A stretch of DNA of 64,000 nt from Variovorax sp. OV329 (GCF_900114785.1 NZ_FOUG01000014.1:1-64000), one strand, 5' to 3'. Shown: positions 52,176-61,464, counted from the stretch's first letter. Numbers and translations are program-made. Notes: generated from the letters alone by a model not told the origin.

Positions 52176-52925
52176 TCAGAACTTCTCGGACCAGGGGCGC
52201 AGGTCCAGCTCGTGCGTCCAGGCGTCGCGCGGCTGGCGGTGCAGCATGGCATAGGTGTCGGCGATGTGCTCGGGGTTGAGGATGCCGTCCTGGTCCTTCA
52301 GCGCATAGCGCTCGGGGAAGTTGCTGCGGATGAACTCGGTGTCGATGGCGCCGTCCACCACCACGTGCGCGACGTGGATGCCCTGCGAGCCCAGCTCGCG
52401 GGCCATGCTCTGGGCCAGGGCGCGCAGCGCCATCTTGGCGCCCGAGAAGGCGGCGAAGTTGGCGCCGCCGCGCATCGACGCGGTGGCACCGGTGAAGAGG
52501 ATGGTGCCGCGGTGCCCGCTGGCCGGCATGGGCCGCGCCGCCATGCGCCTGGCCACCTCGCGCGCATTGAGGAAGCCGCCGAAGCAGGCCATCTCCCACA
52601 CCTTGAAGTACTTGCGTGCGGTCTCGGTGAGGATGCTCTCGGGCACGTTGGCGCCGATGTTGAACACCAGCACCTCGATGGGCCCGACCTCGGCCTCGAT
52701 TTGCTCGATGAGAGCAACCACCTCCTCTTCCTTGCGCGCGTCGCTGGCGAAGGCGCGGGCGCGGCCGCCCTCGGCCTCGATCTGCGCGACCAGCGGCTGC
52801 AGCTTGTCCAGGCTGCGGCGGGTGACGCAGGCGACGTAACCCTCGCGGGCGAAGCGGCGGGCGATGGCGCCGCCGGTGGCGTCACCGGCGCCGACGATCA
52901 GGGCGGCCTTGGCGGTCGAAGTCAT
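52176..52925 (-). CDS. SDR-family protein lacking the catalytic tyrosine
   Basis: A 249-residue SDR fold: cofactor loop VGAGDATGG (11-19), 'VFNIGAN' in place of NNAG, and Ser150 in 'TGATASMRG'. The catalytic YxxxK reads F160-SGA-K164, so the tyrosine is a phenylalanine. A similar Phe version recurs in a Burkholderiales SDR subgroup, as I recall, so it is probably a subfamily trait rather than a mutation. Reductase activity by the standard mechanism is doubtful. It lies 23 bp before the DsbA-like gene. Confidence 0.85.
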   Translation of the reverse strand: MTSTAKAALIVGAGDATGGAIARRFAREGYVACVTRRSLDKLQPLVAQIEAEGGRARAFASDARKEEEVVALIEQIEAEVGPIEVLVFNIGANVPESILTETARKYFKVWEMACFGGFLNAREVARRMAARPMPASGHRGTILFTGATASMRGGANFAAFSGAKMALRALAQSMARELGSQGIHVAHVVVDGAIDTEFIRSNFPERYALKDQDGILNPEHIADTYAMLHRQPRDAWTHELDLRPWSEKF

Positions 52926-52955
52926 GGGGCTGTTCCTTAAAGACGCGGCTTCGCG

Positions 52956-53774
52956 CTATTCCTTGTAATAGACGATCTGGTTGCTGGTGGCCAGCAGTTG
53001 GCCGGCCTCGCTCCACAGATGGGCGCTCTGGTCGAAGTAGCCACTGAAGAACTGCTGCGCATGCGCGCGCCCCAGCAGGTAGCCGGTGCCCACTTGCGCC
53101 AGCAGCTTCGCATCGGCGTGGAAGTAGGTGGTGAGGGACACGGTGCCGGCCGGCACACGGGTTGCGCGGCGCAGCCACACGCGCGGGAAGAACATGTCGC
53201 TCATGGCGGCCAGCGAGGCGAAGTCCAGCGGCCGCTGCGGCGATTCGCGCAGCCACACCCGGCTCTCGCTGTGGGTGCCGCTGCCGTCCCATTCGGTGGG
53301 CGGCTTGCCGCTGATGGGGCGCATCTCGTACTGCGACAGCCAGGCCACGCCCTGCGGGCCAATGGAAACGCGGTCCACGTCCGCCGGGCGCGGCACCTCG
53401 GGCATGGGCAGGTCGCCTGCGCCCCATGTCTCGCGCCGCAGCGCGGTGAACACGGTGCCGGTGGTGTTGATCTGGCCGTTCTGCGAGATGCTCACGGTCC
53501 AGTGCTGCGTGGAGCGGTTGGTGCGCACCGGGGTGGCCTGCACCTCGAAGGCGCCCGCCTCGATGGCAGCGGCGAAGTTCACGGTCAGCGCCACCGGCTC
53601 GCCCAGCAGGTCGGGATGCTGCAGGACGGACTGCAGAACGACGGCCGCGGTGGCGCCGCCGAAGGGGCCGACCATGTTCCAGTACTCGGGGCTGGTCTGC
53701 CCCGTGAACAGGCCCGACTGCAGGTCGCTGTGCGCCAGGCGCAGGGCCTGGTCGAAGGGATGTGGATGGCTCAT
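52956..53774 (-). CDS. Acyl-CoA thioesterase (TesB-like double hotdog)
   Basis: A 272-residue protein with two hotdog halves, starting at ATG 53774. Recognisable segments: 'MVGPFGGATAAVVLQSV' in the first half, and 'SLTTYFHADAKLLAQVGTGY' and 'YLLGRAHAQQFFSGYFDQ' in the second. It fits the TesB-like thioesterase group that hydrolyses medium/long acyl-CoAs. It sits between the SDR (30-bp gap) and a hydrolase (28-bp gap) in one run. Confidence 0.85.
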   Translation of the reverse strand: MSHPHPFDQALRLAHSDLQSGLFTGQTSPEYWNMVGPFGGATAAVVLQSVLQHPDLLGEPVALTVNFAAAIEAGAFEVQATPVRTNRSTQHWTVSISQNGQINTTGTVFTALRRETWGAGDLPMPEVPRPADVDRVSIGPQGVAWLSQYEMRPISGKPPTEWDGSGTHSESRVWLRESPQRPLDFASLAAMSDMFFPRVWLRRATRVPAGTVSLTTYFHADAKLLAQVGTGYLLGRAHAQQFFSGYFDQSAHLWSEAGQLLATSNQIVYYKE

Positions 53775-53802
53775 GGGGCGCAGTGTGCGTCCGACCCTCC
53801 GC

Positions 53803-54699
53803 TCAGGCAGTCGTCTTTGTGACGCCGCCTTGCTGCACTGCGGCGAGCGCGCCCAGGCGCGAAAGCCGCTCGAGCAGGCCGGGCCACAGGCTCTGGCTAA
53901 ACTGCTCGCGAAAGAATCCGAAGTGGCCGATGCGCCGCGCCTGCACGTCGGCCGGCGCAATGCGCTCCATCTCCGTGGGAGCACCCGGGTAGAAGCTCAG
54001 CAGGCTGCGGGTGCCGGCCTGGGTCATCAGTTCGTCGTCGGTCATCGACAGCGCCAGCACCGGGAAGCGCACGCGGGCAAAGCTGCGCGCGGCCAGTTCG
54101 CCCTCGGCGCCCACGCTGTAGCGGGGGTGCAGGCACCACTTGCGCCACTGCAGGATCACGCCGCGCGGCAGGTCGCCGACCTTGCGCAGCCTGCGGCCGG
54201 GGAAGTAGCCCCAGATGCGCGTGGCCAGCGGCACCAGCACGAACCAGAAGTACAGCACGCTGCGCTTGAGCCTGGGCGCGTTCTCGCGCCAGTAGCCGCT
54301 GCCGGCGGCGATGCTGACGAGGCCATCGACCTGCTCGGGCTTCTGAAGAAATCCTGGCAGCTGCGCGCCCAGGCTGTGCCCCAGCAAGTACAGCGGCTGC
54401 CCCGGCCGCGCTACTTTGGCGGCGTCGATCACCGCTTCGTAGTCGCGTGCCCAGTCGAAGAGATCGGCCTTGACACTGCGCAGCGGCGCGCCGTCCAGCG
54501 AATCGCCGCTGCCACGGTAGTCGAAGGTCCAGACTGCGTGCCCCTGCTGCGCCAGCCAGGTGGCGAAGGGCTCGTAGAAGGATTGGCGAACGCCCATGGC
54601 CCCGCCAATGACGATGCTGGCGCGCGATGCGCCTTCGGGCTCGTAGCGGCGCACGGCGATGCGCGCGCCCTCTTCCACCTGCAACGTCTGCGTCTGCAT
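53803..54699 (-). CDS. Alpha/beta hydrolase
   Basis: A 298-residue cytosolic hydrolase: 'GGAMGVRQSFYEPFATWLA' near the N-terminus, a nucleophile elbow GHSLGA (about residue 107), an acid in 'MTDDELM' and a histidine in 'RIGHFGFF'. The pattern resembles a group of hydrolases often found beside beta-oxidation genes and annotated as YbaC/YheT-like. It follows the thiolase gene by 15 bp on the same strand. The substrate is unknown, possibly an acyl ester. Confidence 0.82.
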   Translation of the reverse strand: MQTQTLQVEEGARIAVRRYEPEGASRASIVIGGAMGVRQSFYEPFATWLAQQGHAVWTFDYRGSGDSLDGAPLRSVKADLFDWARDYEAVIDAAKVARPGQPLYLLGHSLGAQLPGFLQKPEQVDGLVSIAAGSGYWRENAPRLKRSVLYFWFVLVPLATRIWGYFPGRRLRKVGDLPRGVILQWRKWCLHPRYSVGAEGELAARSFARVRFPVLALSMTDDELMTQAGTRSLLSFYPGAPTEMERIAPADVQARRIGHFGFFREQFSQSLWPGLLERLSRLGALAAVQQGGVTKTTA

Positions 54700-54714
54700 G
54701 CCGCCTCCTTCGCG

Positions 54715-55914
54715 TCAAACGCGCTCGAAGATCCCTGCGGCGCCCTGCCCCATCCCCACGCACATCGTGACCATGCCGTACTTCAGGTTCTTGCGGCGCA
54801 GCGCGTGCACCACCGTGGCCGAGCGGATGGCGCCGGTGGCACCCAGCGGGTGGCCCAGGGCGATGGCGCCGCCCATCGGGTTGACCTTGGACGGGTCCAG
54901 GCCCAGCGTGTTCAGCACCGCCAGCGATTGCGCGGCGAAGGCCTCGTTCAGCTCGTACCAGTCGATGTCCTCGTGCTTCAGGCCGGCATAGCGCAGCGCT
55001 GCGGGAATTGCCTCGATCGGGCCGATGCCCATGATCGCCGGCGGCACGCCCTTGCTCGCGAAGCTCACGAAGCGGGCCAGCGGCGTCAGGCCGAACTGCT
55101 TCACGGCCTTCTCGCTGGCCAGGATCAGCGCGCCGGCGCCGTCCGAGGTCTGCGAGCTGTTGCCGGCCGTCACCGAACCGCGCGCCGCGAACACGGTGCG
55201 CAGCTTGGCCAGGCCTTCGATGCTGGTGTCGGGGCGCGGGCCTTCGTCCAGCGTGACGATGCGGCTCTTGGCGATGGCCTCGCCCGTCTCCAGGTTGGCC
55301 GTGCGGTCGGTCACCTCGATGGGGGTGATCTCGTCCTTGAACTCGCCAGCCTGCTGCGCGGCGATGGCACGCTGGTGCGACTGCAGGGCGAAGGCGTCCT
55401 GCGCCTCGCGGCTCACCTTCCACTGCTGCGCCACCTTCTCTGCCGTCAGGCCCATGCCGTAGGCGATGCCCACGTCGCCGTCGCGCTCGAAGATCGAGGG
55501 CGAGAGCGAGGGGGCGTTGCCCATCATGGGCACCATGCTCATGCTTTCCACGCCGGCGGCGATCATCACTTCGGCCTCGCCCACGCGGATGCGGTCGGCG
55601 GCCATCTGCACGGCCGAGAGGCCCGACGCGCAGAAGCGGTTCACCGTGATGCCGCCGATGGAAGTCGGCAGGCCGGCCAGCACCGCGCCGATGCGCGCCA
55701 CGTTCAGGCCCTGCTGCGCCTCGGGAATGGCGCAGCCGCAGATGATGTCCTCGATGGCCTTCGGGTCCAGGCCCGGCGCCTGGGCGAGGGCCGCCTTCAG
55801 CGTGGTGGCCAGGAGGTCGTCCGGGCGGGTGTTGCGGAAGTAGCCGCGGTGCGAACGGCCGATGGGCGTGCGGGTGGCGGCGACGATGTAGGCGTCTTGA
55901 ACTTGCTTGCTCAT
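54715..55914 (-). CDS. Acetyl-CoA C-acyltransferase (thiolase, FadA-type)
   Basis: A 399-residue thiolase that cleaves 3-ketoacyl-CoA in the last step of beta-oxidation. Nucleophile Cys95 (VNRFCASGLS), the 'NEAFA' block, His in GGAIALGHPLGATGA and the second Cys in 'MCVGMGQG' are all present. It lies 27 bp after the bifunctional enzyme gene, a natural FadB/FadA pair. Confidence 0.93.
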   Translation of the reverse strand: MSKQVQDAYIVAATRTPIGRSHRGYFRNTRPDDLLATTLKAALAQAPGLDPKAIEDIICGCAIPEAQQGLNVARIGAVLAGLPTSIGGITVNRFCASGLSAVQMAADRIRVGEAEVMIAAGVESMSMVPMMGNAPSLSPSIFERDGDVGIAYGMGLTAEKVAQQWKVSREAQDAFALQSHQRAIAAQQAGEFKDEITPIEVTDRTANLETGEAIAKSRIVTLDEGPRPDTSIEGLAKLRTVFAARGSVTAGNSSQTSDGAGALILASEKAVKQFGLTPLARFVSFASKGVPPAIMGIGPIEAIPAALRYAGLKHEDIDWYELNEAFAAQSLAVLNTLGLDPSKVNPMGGAIALGHPLGATGAIRSATVVHALRRKNLKYGMVTMCVGMGQGAAGIFERV

Positions 55915-55941
55915 TTGATGTTCCTTGGCGTGCGGCGCGCT

Positions 55942-58341
55942 TCAGTTGCGAACCGGCTTGCCGGTGCTCAACATGCCCATGATCCGTTCCTGCGTCTTGG
56001 GATGCAGGATCAGCGAGCAGAAGGCCTTGCGTTCCAGCGTCATCAGGTATTCCTCGGTGACGAGCGTGCCGGCATCGACGTCGCCGCCGGTCAGCACGCC
56101 GGCGATCAGGCCGGCGATATGGAAGTCGTGCGCGCTGATGAAGCCGCCGTCGCGCATGTTGACCAGCTGGCCCTTGATGGTGGCGGCGCCGGAGCGGCCG
56201 GCCACCTTGAACTTGCGCTTCATGGGCGCGCGCCAGCCGGCCTCGCTCATGGCCTTGACCTGTTGCAGGGCCACGTAGAGCAGCTCGTCCTTGTTAGGCA
56301 CGACCACGTCGCTGTCCAGCAGGTAGCCCAGCTGGCGCGATTCCAGCGCGCTGGTGCCCACCTTGGCCATGGCGGCCGCGGTGAAGCCTTCGGTGAGGAA
56401 GGGCAGCAGGTCGGTACCGGTCGAGGCTTCGGCGCGCTCGGCTGCGCGGCGGGCGATGTAGGTCAGGCCGCCGGCGCCGGGCACCAGGCCCACGCCCACT
56501 TCCACCAGGCCGATGTAGCTTTCCATCGCGACGACACGCGCCGACGAGTGGATGGCCAGTTCGCAGCCGCCGCCCAGGGCCAGGCCGCGCACGGCCGAGA
56601 CCACCGGAACGCCGGCATAGCGGATGCGCAGCATCACTTCCTGCAGTGCCTGCTCGGCGCCTTCGACCGCGCCGATGCCGGCCACCACGAAGGCGGGCAG
56701 CATGGCCTGCAGGTCGGCGCCGACGGAGAACTTGTCGTCCGGCGACCAGATCACCAGGCCCTTGAATTCCTTCTCGGCCAGTTCCACTGCACCGGCCAGC
56801 GCCTCGGCCACGTCGGGGCTGATGGCGTTCATCTTGGAGTGGATACTGGCGATCAGCACTTCCTCGTCCAGCGTCCAGACGCGCACGTCGCCTTCGTCGC
56901 TGATGGTGCGGCCCGAGTCCTCGGCCTTGGGCGCATTGGCGCCGCGCACGCTCTCGGGAAAGAGCTGGCGCGCATGCACCGGCAGGCGGCGCTGTGGCAC
57001 GAAGCGGCTTTCAGCGGCGCTCCACGAACCTTCGGGCGTGTGCACGCCACCGGCGCTGGCCACGGGGCCTTCGAACACCCAGGCGGGCAGTGGTGCGCTC
57101 GACAGCGCCTTGCCTGCGTCGATGTCTTCCTTGATCCACTGCGCCACCTGCGTCCAGCCGGCTTCCTGCCACAGCTCGAAGGGGCCCTGCTGCATGCCGA
57201 AGCCCCAGCGCATGGCGAAGTCCACGTCGCGCGCGCTCTCGGCAATGGTCGCCAGGTGCACCGCGGCGTAGTGGAAGCTGTCGCGCAGGATGGCCCACAG
57301 GAACTGGCCCTGCGCGCCTTCGCTTTCGCGCAGCAGCTGCAGGCGCTGCGCGGCCGGCTTCTTGAGCATGCGGCCGTAGACCTCGTCGGCCTTGGCGCCG
57401 CCGGGCACGTAGTCGCCCTCGGCCAGGTCGAAGCGCAGGATGTCGCGGCCCACCTTCTTGTAGAAGCCCGCCTTGGTCTTCTGGCCCAGGTTGCCCTTCT
57501 CGATCAGCGCGGCCAGCACTGGCGGCGTGGCGAAGTTGGGATAGAAGGGGTCGCTCTTCTCGTCGAGGTTGTCCTGCAGCGTCTTGACGACGTGGGCCAT
57601 GGTGTCCAGGCCCACCACGTCGGCGGTGCGGAAGGTGCCCGAGCTGGCGCGACTCAGCTTCTTGCCCGTCAGGTCGTCGACCACGTCGGAGGTCAGGCCG
57701 AACTTCTCCACTTCCTTCAGCGTGGCCAGCATGCCGGCGATGCCGACGCGGTTGGCGATGAAGTTGGGCGTGTCCTTGGCGCGCACCACGCCCTTGCCCA
57801 GCACGCTGGTGACGAAGGCCTCGAGGTCGTCGAGCACCTGCGGCTGCGTGGTCGGCGTGTTGATCAGCTCGACCAGGAACATGTAGCGCGGCGGGTTGAA
57901 GAAGTGGATGCCGCAAAAGCGCGGCTTCAGCTGCTCCGGCAGCGCCTCGCTCAGCTTGGTGATCGACAGGCCCGAGGTGTTGGAGGCCAGGATCGCGTGC
58001 CTGGCCACGTGGGGCGCGATCTTCTTGTAGAGGTCGAGCTTCCAGTCCATGCGCTCGGCGATGGCCTCGATGACCAGGTCGCACTCACCCAGCTTGGCGA
58101 TGTCGTCCTCGTAGTTGGCCTGCTCGATCAGCTCGGCGTCCTGGGCCACACCCAGGGGCGAGGGCTTGAGCTTCTTCAGGTTCTCGACGGCGCGGGTGAC
58201 GATGCCGTTCTTCGGGCCCTCCTTAGCCGGCAGGTCGAACAGCACGACCGGCACGCGGACGTTGACCAGGTGGGCCGCGATCTGCGCACCCATCACGCCG
58301 GCGCCGAGCACGGCGACTTTCTTCACTTGGAATCTGGACAT
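55942..58341 (-). CDS. Bifunctional 3-hydroxyacyl-CoA dehydrogenase/enoyl-CoA hydratase (FadN-type)
   Basis: A 799-residue enzyme with the domains in the reverse order of E. coli FadB. The NAD-binding hydroxyacyl-CoA dehydrogenase comes first (GAGVMGAQIA at about 13-22; 'HFFNPPRYM' with its catalytic His region near 145), and the crotonase-like hydratase last (about 490-700, with 'ALGGGCELAIHSSARV'). This is the FadN/long-chain acyl-CoA arrangement. It carries out hydration and oxidation before the thiolase. A conserved ~40-residue C-terminus ends 'GMLSTGKPVRN'. Confidence 0.93.
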   Translation of the reverse strand: MSRFQVKKVAVLGAGVMGAQIAAHLVNVRVPVVLFDLPAKEGPKNGIVTRAVENLKKLKPSPLGVAQDAELIEQANYEDDIAKLGECDLVIEAIAERMDWKLDLYKKIAPHVARHAILASNTSGLSITKLSEALPEQLKPRFCGIHFFNPPRYMFLVELINTPTTQPQVLDDLEAFVTSVLGKGVVRAKDTPNFIANRVGIAGMLATLKEVEKFGLTSDVVDDLTGKKLSRASSGTFRTADVVGLDTMAHVVKTLQDNLDEKSDPFYPNFATPPVLAALIEKGNLGQKTKAGFYKKVGRDILRFDLAEGDYVPGGAKADEVYGRMLKKPAAQRLQLLRESEGAQGQFLWAILRDSFHYAAVHLATIAESARDVDFAMRWGFGMQQGPFELWQEAGWTQVAQWIKEDIDAGKALSSAPLPAWVFEGPVASAGGVHTPEGSWSAAESRFVPQRRLPVHARQLFPESVRGANAPKAEDSGRTISDEGDVRVWTLDEEVLIASIHSKMNAISPDVAEALAGAVELAEKEFKGLVIWSPDDKFSVGADLQAMLPAFVVAGIGAVEGAEQALQEVMLRIRYAGVPVVSAVRGLALGGGCELAIHSSARVVAMESYIGLVEVGVGLVPGAGGLTYIARRAAERAEASTGTDLLPFLTEGFTAAAMAKVGTSALESRQLGYLLDSDVVVPNKDELLYVALQQVKAMSEAGWRAPMKRKFKVAGRSGAATIKGQLVNMRDGGFISAHDFHIAGLIAGVLTGGDVDAGTLVTEEYLMTLERKAFCSLILHPKTQERIMGMLSTGKPVRN

Positions 58342-58362
58342 GGTGTGAATTTCTTGAATGGG

Positions 58363-58797
58363 TTACTGGACACGGTTCCAGGTCTGGGTCCGCCAGAAGG
58401 GGCCGAGGTAGCCGCGCACTTCCAGCTTCTTGCCGCCCTCGATGGGCGTGAAGCTGGCGCGGTATTCCTTGCCGTTCTCGGGGTCGAGGATCTTTCCGCC
58501 TTCCCAGACGTCCCTGCCTTCAGCCTTGGCGCCGCCGCGGATGATCTCCAGGCCCGCGATGGGCTTGGCCTTGCGGTCGTCGGTGCACTCGTCGCACACG
58601 GCGTCGGGCTTGGCGTCCTTGCGCAGGGTCTTCTCGATGCGGCCGTTGAGCGCGCCGGCCTTGTCGACGATGCGGATCTCGGCCTTCGATTCACCGGTCT
58701 TGTCGTCGACGCTGCGCCAGACGCCCACCGGGCTCATCTGGGCGAGGGCCGCGCTGGTGCCGGCCAGGAAGAGAACTGCTGCGAGACAACGCTTCAT
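58363..58797 (-). CDS. DUF2147 periplasmic protein
   Basis: A 144-residue exported protein; the start at 58797 gives a signal peptide of about 19 residues ending ALAQ. DUF2147 marks: 'SPVGVWRSVDDKTGESKAEI' and 'ILDPENGKEYRA', plus a CDECTDD pair of cysteines in the middle. The function of the family is unknown. It is embedded in the beta-oxidation operon between the bifunctional enzyme (21-bp gap) and the acyl-CoA dehydrogenase, an arrangement I recall from other Burkholderiales. Confidence 0.88.
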   Translation of the reverse strand: MKRCLAAVLFLAGTSAALAQMSPVGVWRSVDDKTGESKAEIRIVDKAGALNGRIEKTLRKDAKPDAVCDECTDDRKAKPIAGLEIIRGGAKAEGRDVWEGGKILDPENGKEYRASFTPIEGGKKLEVRGYLGPFWRTQTWNRVQ

Positions 58798-58846
58798 GTA
58801 TCGGCCTCCGGGCTCGGCGTTCAGGGTTGGAACCGCGTGCAAGCGA

Positions 58847-60643
58847 TCAGGCGAGGGCCGCCTCGGTATCCATCAGCGGCTTGGCGCCGGCGCGGGCCGT
58901 CAGCATCAGCGTCGCGGTCTCGGGGAAGAGCTTGGCGAAGTAGAAGCGCGCGGTCTGCAGCTTGGCGACGTAGAAGGGGTCCTGGTTGCCGGCGGCGATC
59001 TCGCGCAGGGCCACCTGGGCCATGCGGGCGAAGAGGTAGCCGAACACGAAGTGGCCGGCCACGCGCAGGTAGTCCACCGCGGCGGCGCCCACCTCGTCGG
59101 GGTCTTGGAAGCCCTTGAAGCCGATCTCGGTCGTGAACTTGGTGAGCTTGTCGCCCAGCACCGCGATGGGGGTGATGAATTCGGACATCTTCTCGTTGAC
59201 GCCCTCTTCTTCCACCAGGCGGCCCACCAGCTTGCCGAACTTCTTCAGCGAGGCGCCGTTGTTGCCCAGGATCTTGCGGCCCAGCAGGTCCAGCGACTGG
59301 ATGGTGTTGGTGCCTTCATAGATCATGTTGATGCGGTTGTCGCGCACGAACTGCTCCATGCCCCATTCCTTGATGAAGCCGTGGCCGCCGAAGACCTGCA
59401 TGCAATGGTTGGTCGCGATGTGGCCGTTGTCGGTGATGAAGGCCTTGACGATGGGGGTCAGCAGCGCGACCAGTTCGTCGTTGTCCTTGCGCACCTTCTC
59501 ATCGGGGTGGTTGTGGGCCTTGTCCAGCAGCAGCGTGCAGAAGATCTGCAGCGCGCGGCCGCCTTCGGCATAGGCCTTGGCCGTCATCAGCATCTTGCGC
59601 ACGTCGGGGTGCACGATGATGGGGTCGGCTTCCTTGTCCTTGGCCTTCACGCCCGACAGGGAGCGCATCTGCACGCGGTCCTTGGCATAGGCCAGCGCGT
59701 TCTGGAAGGCCACCTCGGTCAGGCCCAGCGACTGGTTGCCCACGCCCAGGCGGGCGGCGTTCATCATCACGAACATCGCGGCCAGGCCCTTGTTGGGCTC
59801 GCCGACCAACGTGCCGGTGGCGCCTTCGATCACGATCTGCGCGGTGGCGTTGCCGTGGATGCCCATCTTGTGCTCCAGGCCGGCGCAGAAGATCGGGTTG
59901 CGATCGCCCAGCGAGCCGTCGGCCTTCACGTGGTACTTGGGCACGGCGAACAGGCTGATGCCCTTGCTGCCCTTGGGCGCGTCGGGCAGGCGGGCCAGCA
60001 CCAGGTGGATGATGTTCTCGGCCATGTCGTGCTCGCCGGCCGAGATGAAGATCTTGTTGCCGGTGATGCGGTAGCTGCCGTCGGCCTGCGGTTCGGCCTT
60101 GGTGCGCAGCAGGCCCAGGTCGGTGCCGCAGTGGGGCTCGGTCAGGCACATGGTGCCGGTCCATTCACCGCTGGTGAGCTTGGGCAGGTAGGTCTTCTTC
60201 TGCTCGGCCGTGCCGTGCGCGTGCAGGGCCTCGTAGGCGCCGTGCGAGAGGCCGGGGTACATGGTCCAGGCCTGGTTGGCGCTGTTGAGCATCTCGTACA
60301 GGCACTGGTTCACCACGAAGGGCAGGCCCTGGCCGCCGTACTCGGGGTCGCAGGACAGCGCCGCCCAGCCGCCTTCGACGAACTTGCCATAGGCTTCCTT
60401 GAAGCCCTTGGGCGTTGTGACTTCGTGCGTGAGCTTGTCCAGCTTGCAGCCTTCCTCGTCACCCGAGATGTTCAGCGGGAAGGTCACCTCGGCGGCGAAC
60501 TTGCCGGCTTCCTCGATCACCGCGTTGATGGTGTCGACGTCGACGTCGGCATGCGCCGGCAGCGCCTTCAGCTCCTCGGTCACGTTGAGCACCTCGTGCA
60601 TGACGAACTGCATGTCGCGGAGGGGCGGGGTGTAGGCTGGCAT
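58847..60643 (-). CDS. Acyl-CoA dehydrogenase (C-terminally extended, FadE/DmdC-like)
   Basis: A 598-residue FAD enzyme that makes 2-enoyl-CoA. It is longer than ordinary ~390-residue acyl-CoA dehydrogenases owing to a C-terminal extension (about 470-598) typical of the long-chain/DmdC group. FAD/substrate segments include 'CLTEPHCGTDLG', 'FGGHGFIKEW' and the catalytic-base region 'MIYEGTNTIQSLDL'. It is the first structural gene after the TetR regulator, the entry step to the following FadN/FadA-type enzymes. Confidence 0.93.
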   Translation of the reverse strand: MPAYTPPLRDMQFVMHEVLNVTEELKALPAHADVDVDTINAVIEEAGKFAAEVTFPLNISGDEEGCKLDKLTHEVTTPKGFKEAYGKFVEGGWAALSCDPEYGGQGLPFVVNQCLYEMLNSANQAWTMYPGLSHGAYEALHAHGTAEQKKTYLPKLTSGEWTGTMCLTEPHCGTDLGLLRTKAEPQADGSYRITGNKIFISAGEHDMAENIIHLVLARLPDAPKGSKGISLFAVPKYHVKADGSLGDRNPIFCAGLEHKMGIHGNATAQIVIEGATGTLVGEPNKGLAAMFVMMNAARLGVGNQSLGLTEVAFQNALAYAKDRVQMRSLSGVKAKDKEADPIIVHPDVRKMLMTAKAYAEGGRALQIFCTLLLDKAHNHPDEKVRKDNDELVALLTPIVKAFITDNGHIATNHCMQVFGGHGFIKEWGMEQFVRDNRINMIYEGTNTIQSLDLLGRKILGNNGASLKKFGKLVGRLVEEEGVNEKMSEFITPIAVLGDKLTKFTTEIGFKGFQDPDEVGAAAVDYLRVAGHFVFGYLFARMAQVALREIAAGNQDPFYVAKLQTARFYFAKLFPETATLMLTARAGAKPLMDTEAALA

Positions 60644-60718
60644 GCGAATCTCCTGGAAAGATCAGAGGAAAGATAAAGGGACGGAAAGAAAGAAAGCGAT
60701 GGATCCGGCGCGGGCGGC

Positions 60719-61426
60719 TCAGGCCACCTTGGCGCGCGCGGCGCGCGGCGCGGATTCGGTCCGGGCTGGCTCGGCATCGGCGGCCGGCGCACCGGGCGCG
60801 CTGCTGCGCGCGATGATGTTGGCGAAGCCCGCGTTGGCGCGCCTCATCGATTGGGGGTTGCGCAGGAAGCGCGCCTCGTAGTGCAGCGCCAGGATCAGCG
60901 CGTGGATCTCGAAGGCGATCTGCTGTGCGTCGGCATCGGCGCGCAGGTGGCCTTCTTCGGCCGCCTGCTCCACCGAGCGCAGCATGGCGGCCAGCCAGAT
61001 GTTCACCGACTCGGCCAGCGCGTCGCGCACCGGGCCCGGACGGTCGTCGAACTCCACCGCGCCGCTGATGTAGATGCAGCCCGAGTCGATCTCGGTGGAG
61101 GTGCGCTTCATCCAGTTGGCGAACAGGGCGCGCAGGCGCGGCAGGCCGCGCGGGGCGGTCAGGGCCGGGTAGAACACTTCCTGCTCGAAGCGTGCGTGGT
61201 ACTCGCGCACCACGGAGATCTGCAGTTCCTCGCGCGAGCCGAAATGGGCGAAGACGCCCGACTTGCTCATCTGCGTGACCTCGGCGATGGCGCCGATGGA
61301 CAGGCCCTCCAGGCCGATCTGTGCCGCCAGGTTCAGGGCCGCGTCGATGATGACGGCCTTGGTCTGCTGGCCCTTTTGCGGGGCGCGGACGGCCTTGGCG
61401 GGAGCAGCGGTGGCGGGCATGGTCAC
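60719..61426 (-). CDS. TetR-family regulator of the beta-oxidation block
   Basis: A 235-residue regulator with N-terminal HTH (about 30-75; 'IAEVTQMSKSGVFAHFGSRE') and a helical ligand domain. The Ala/Arg-rich ends are less conserved. It is transcribed ahead of the acyl-CoA dehydrogenase gene on the same strand (75-bp gap). TetR proteins beside acyl-CoA dehydrogenases usually sense acyl-CoA and repress the operon. A palindrome inside its own promoter suggests autoregulation. Confidence 0.9.
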   Translation of the reverse strand: MTMPATAAPAKAVRAPQKGQQTKAVIIDAALNLAAQIGLEGLSIGAIAEVTQMSKSGVFAHFGSREELQISVVREYHARFEQEVFYPALTAPRGLPRLRALFANWMKRTSTEIDSGCIYISGAVEFDDRPGPVRDALAESVNIWLAAMLRSVEQAAEEGHLRADADAQQIAFEIHALILALHYEARFLRNPQSMRRANAGFANIIARSSAPGAPAADAEPARTESAPRAARAKVA

Positions 61427-61435
61427 GGTTCCGGA

Positions 61436-61464
61436 ATAAAACGAACGGTCGTTCTATTTTGCAA
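61436..61464 (-). promoter_or_regulatory. tetR promoter with embedded operator
   Basis: On the minus strand, TTGCAA (61464-61459) and TTTTAT (61441-61436) are spaced 17 bp apart as -35 and -10. Between them lies the palindrome GAACG-GT-CGTTC (61443-61454). The ATG of the TetR gene is at 61426. Binding there would block RNA polymerase, the usual layout of TetR autorepression. Confidence 0.65.

Noticed and set aside
53128..59118. Very long plus-strand open frame (1996 codons) opposite the beta-oxidation genes
   Set aside because: It is antisense to well-supported thioesterase, hydrolase, thiolase and FadN-type genes; high GC removes stop codons from the opposite strand. Composition is His/Arg/Gly-rich with no family motif.
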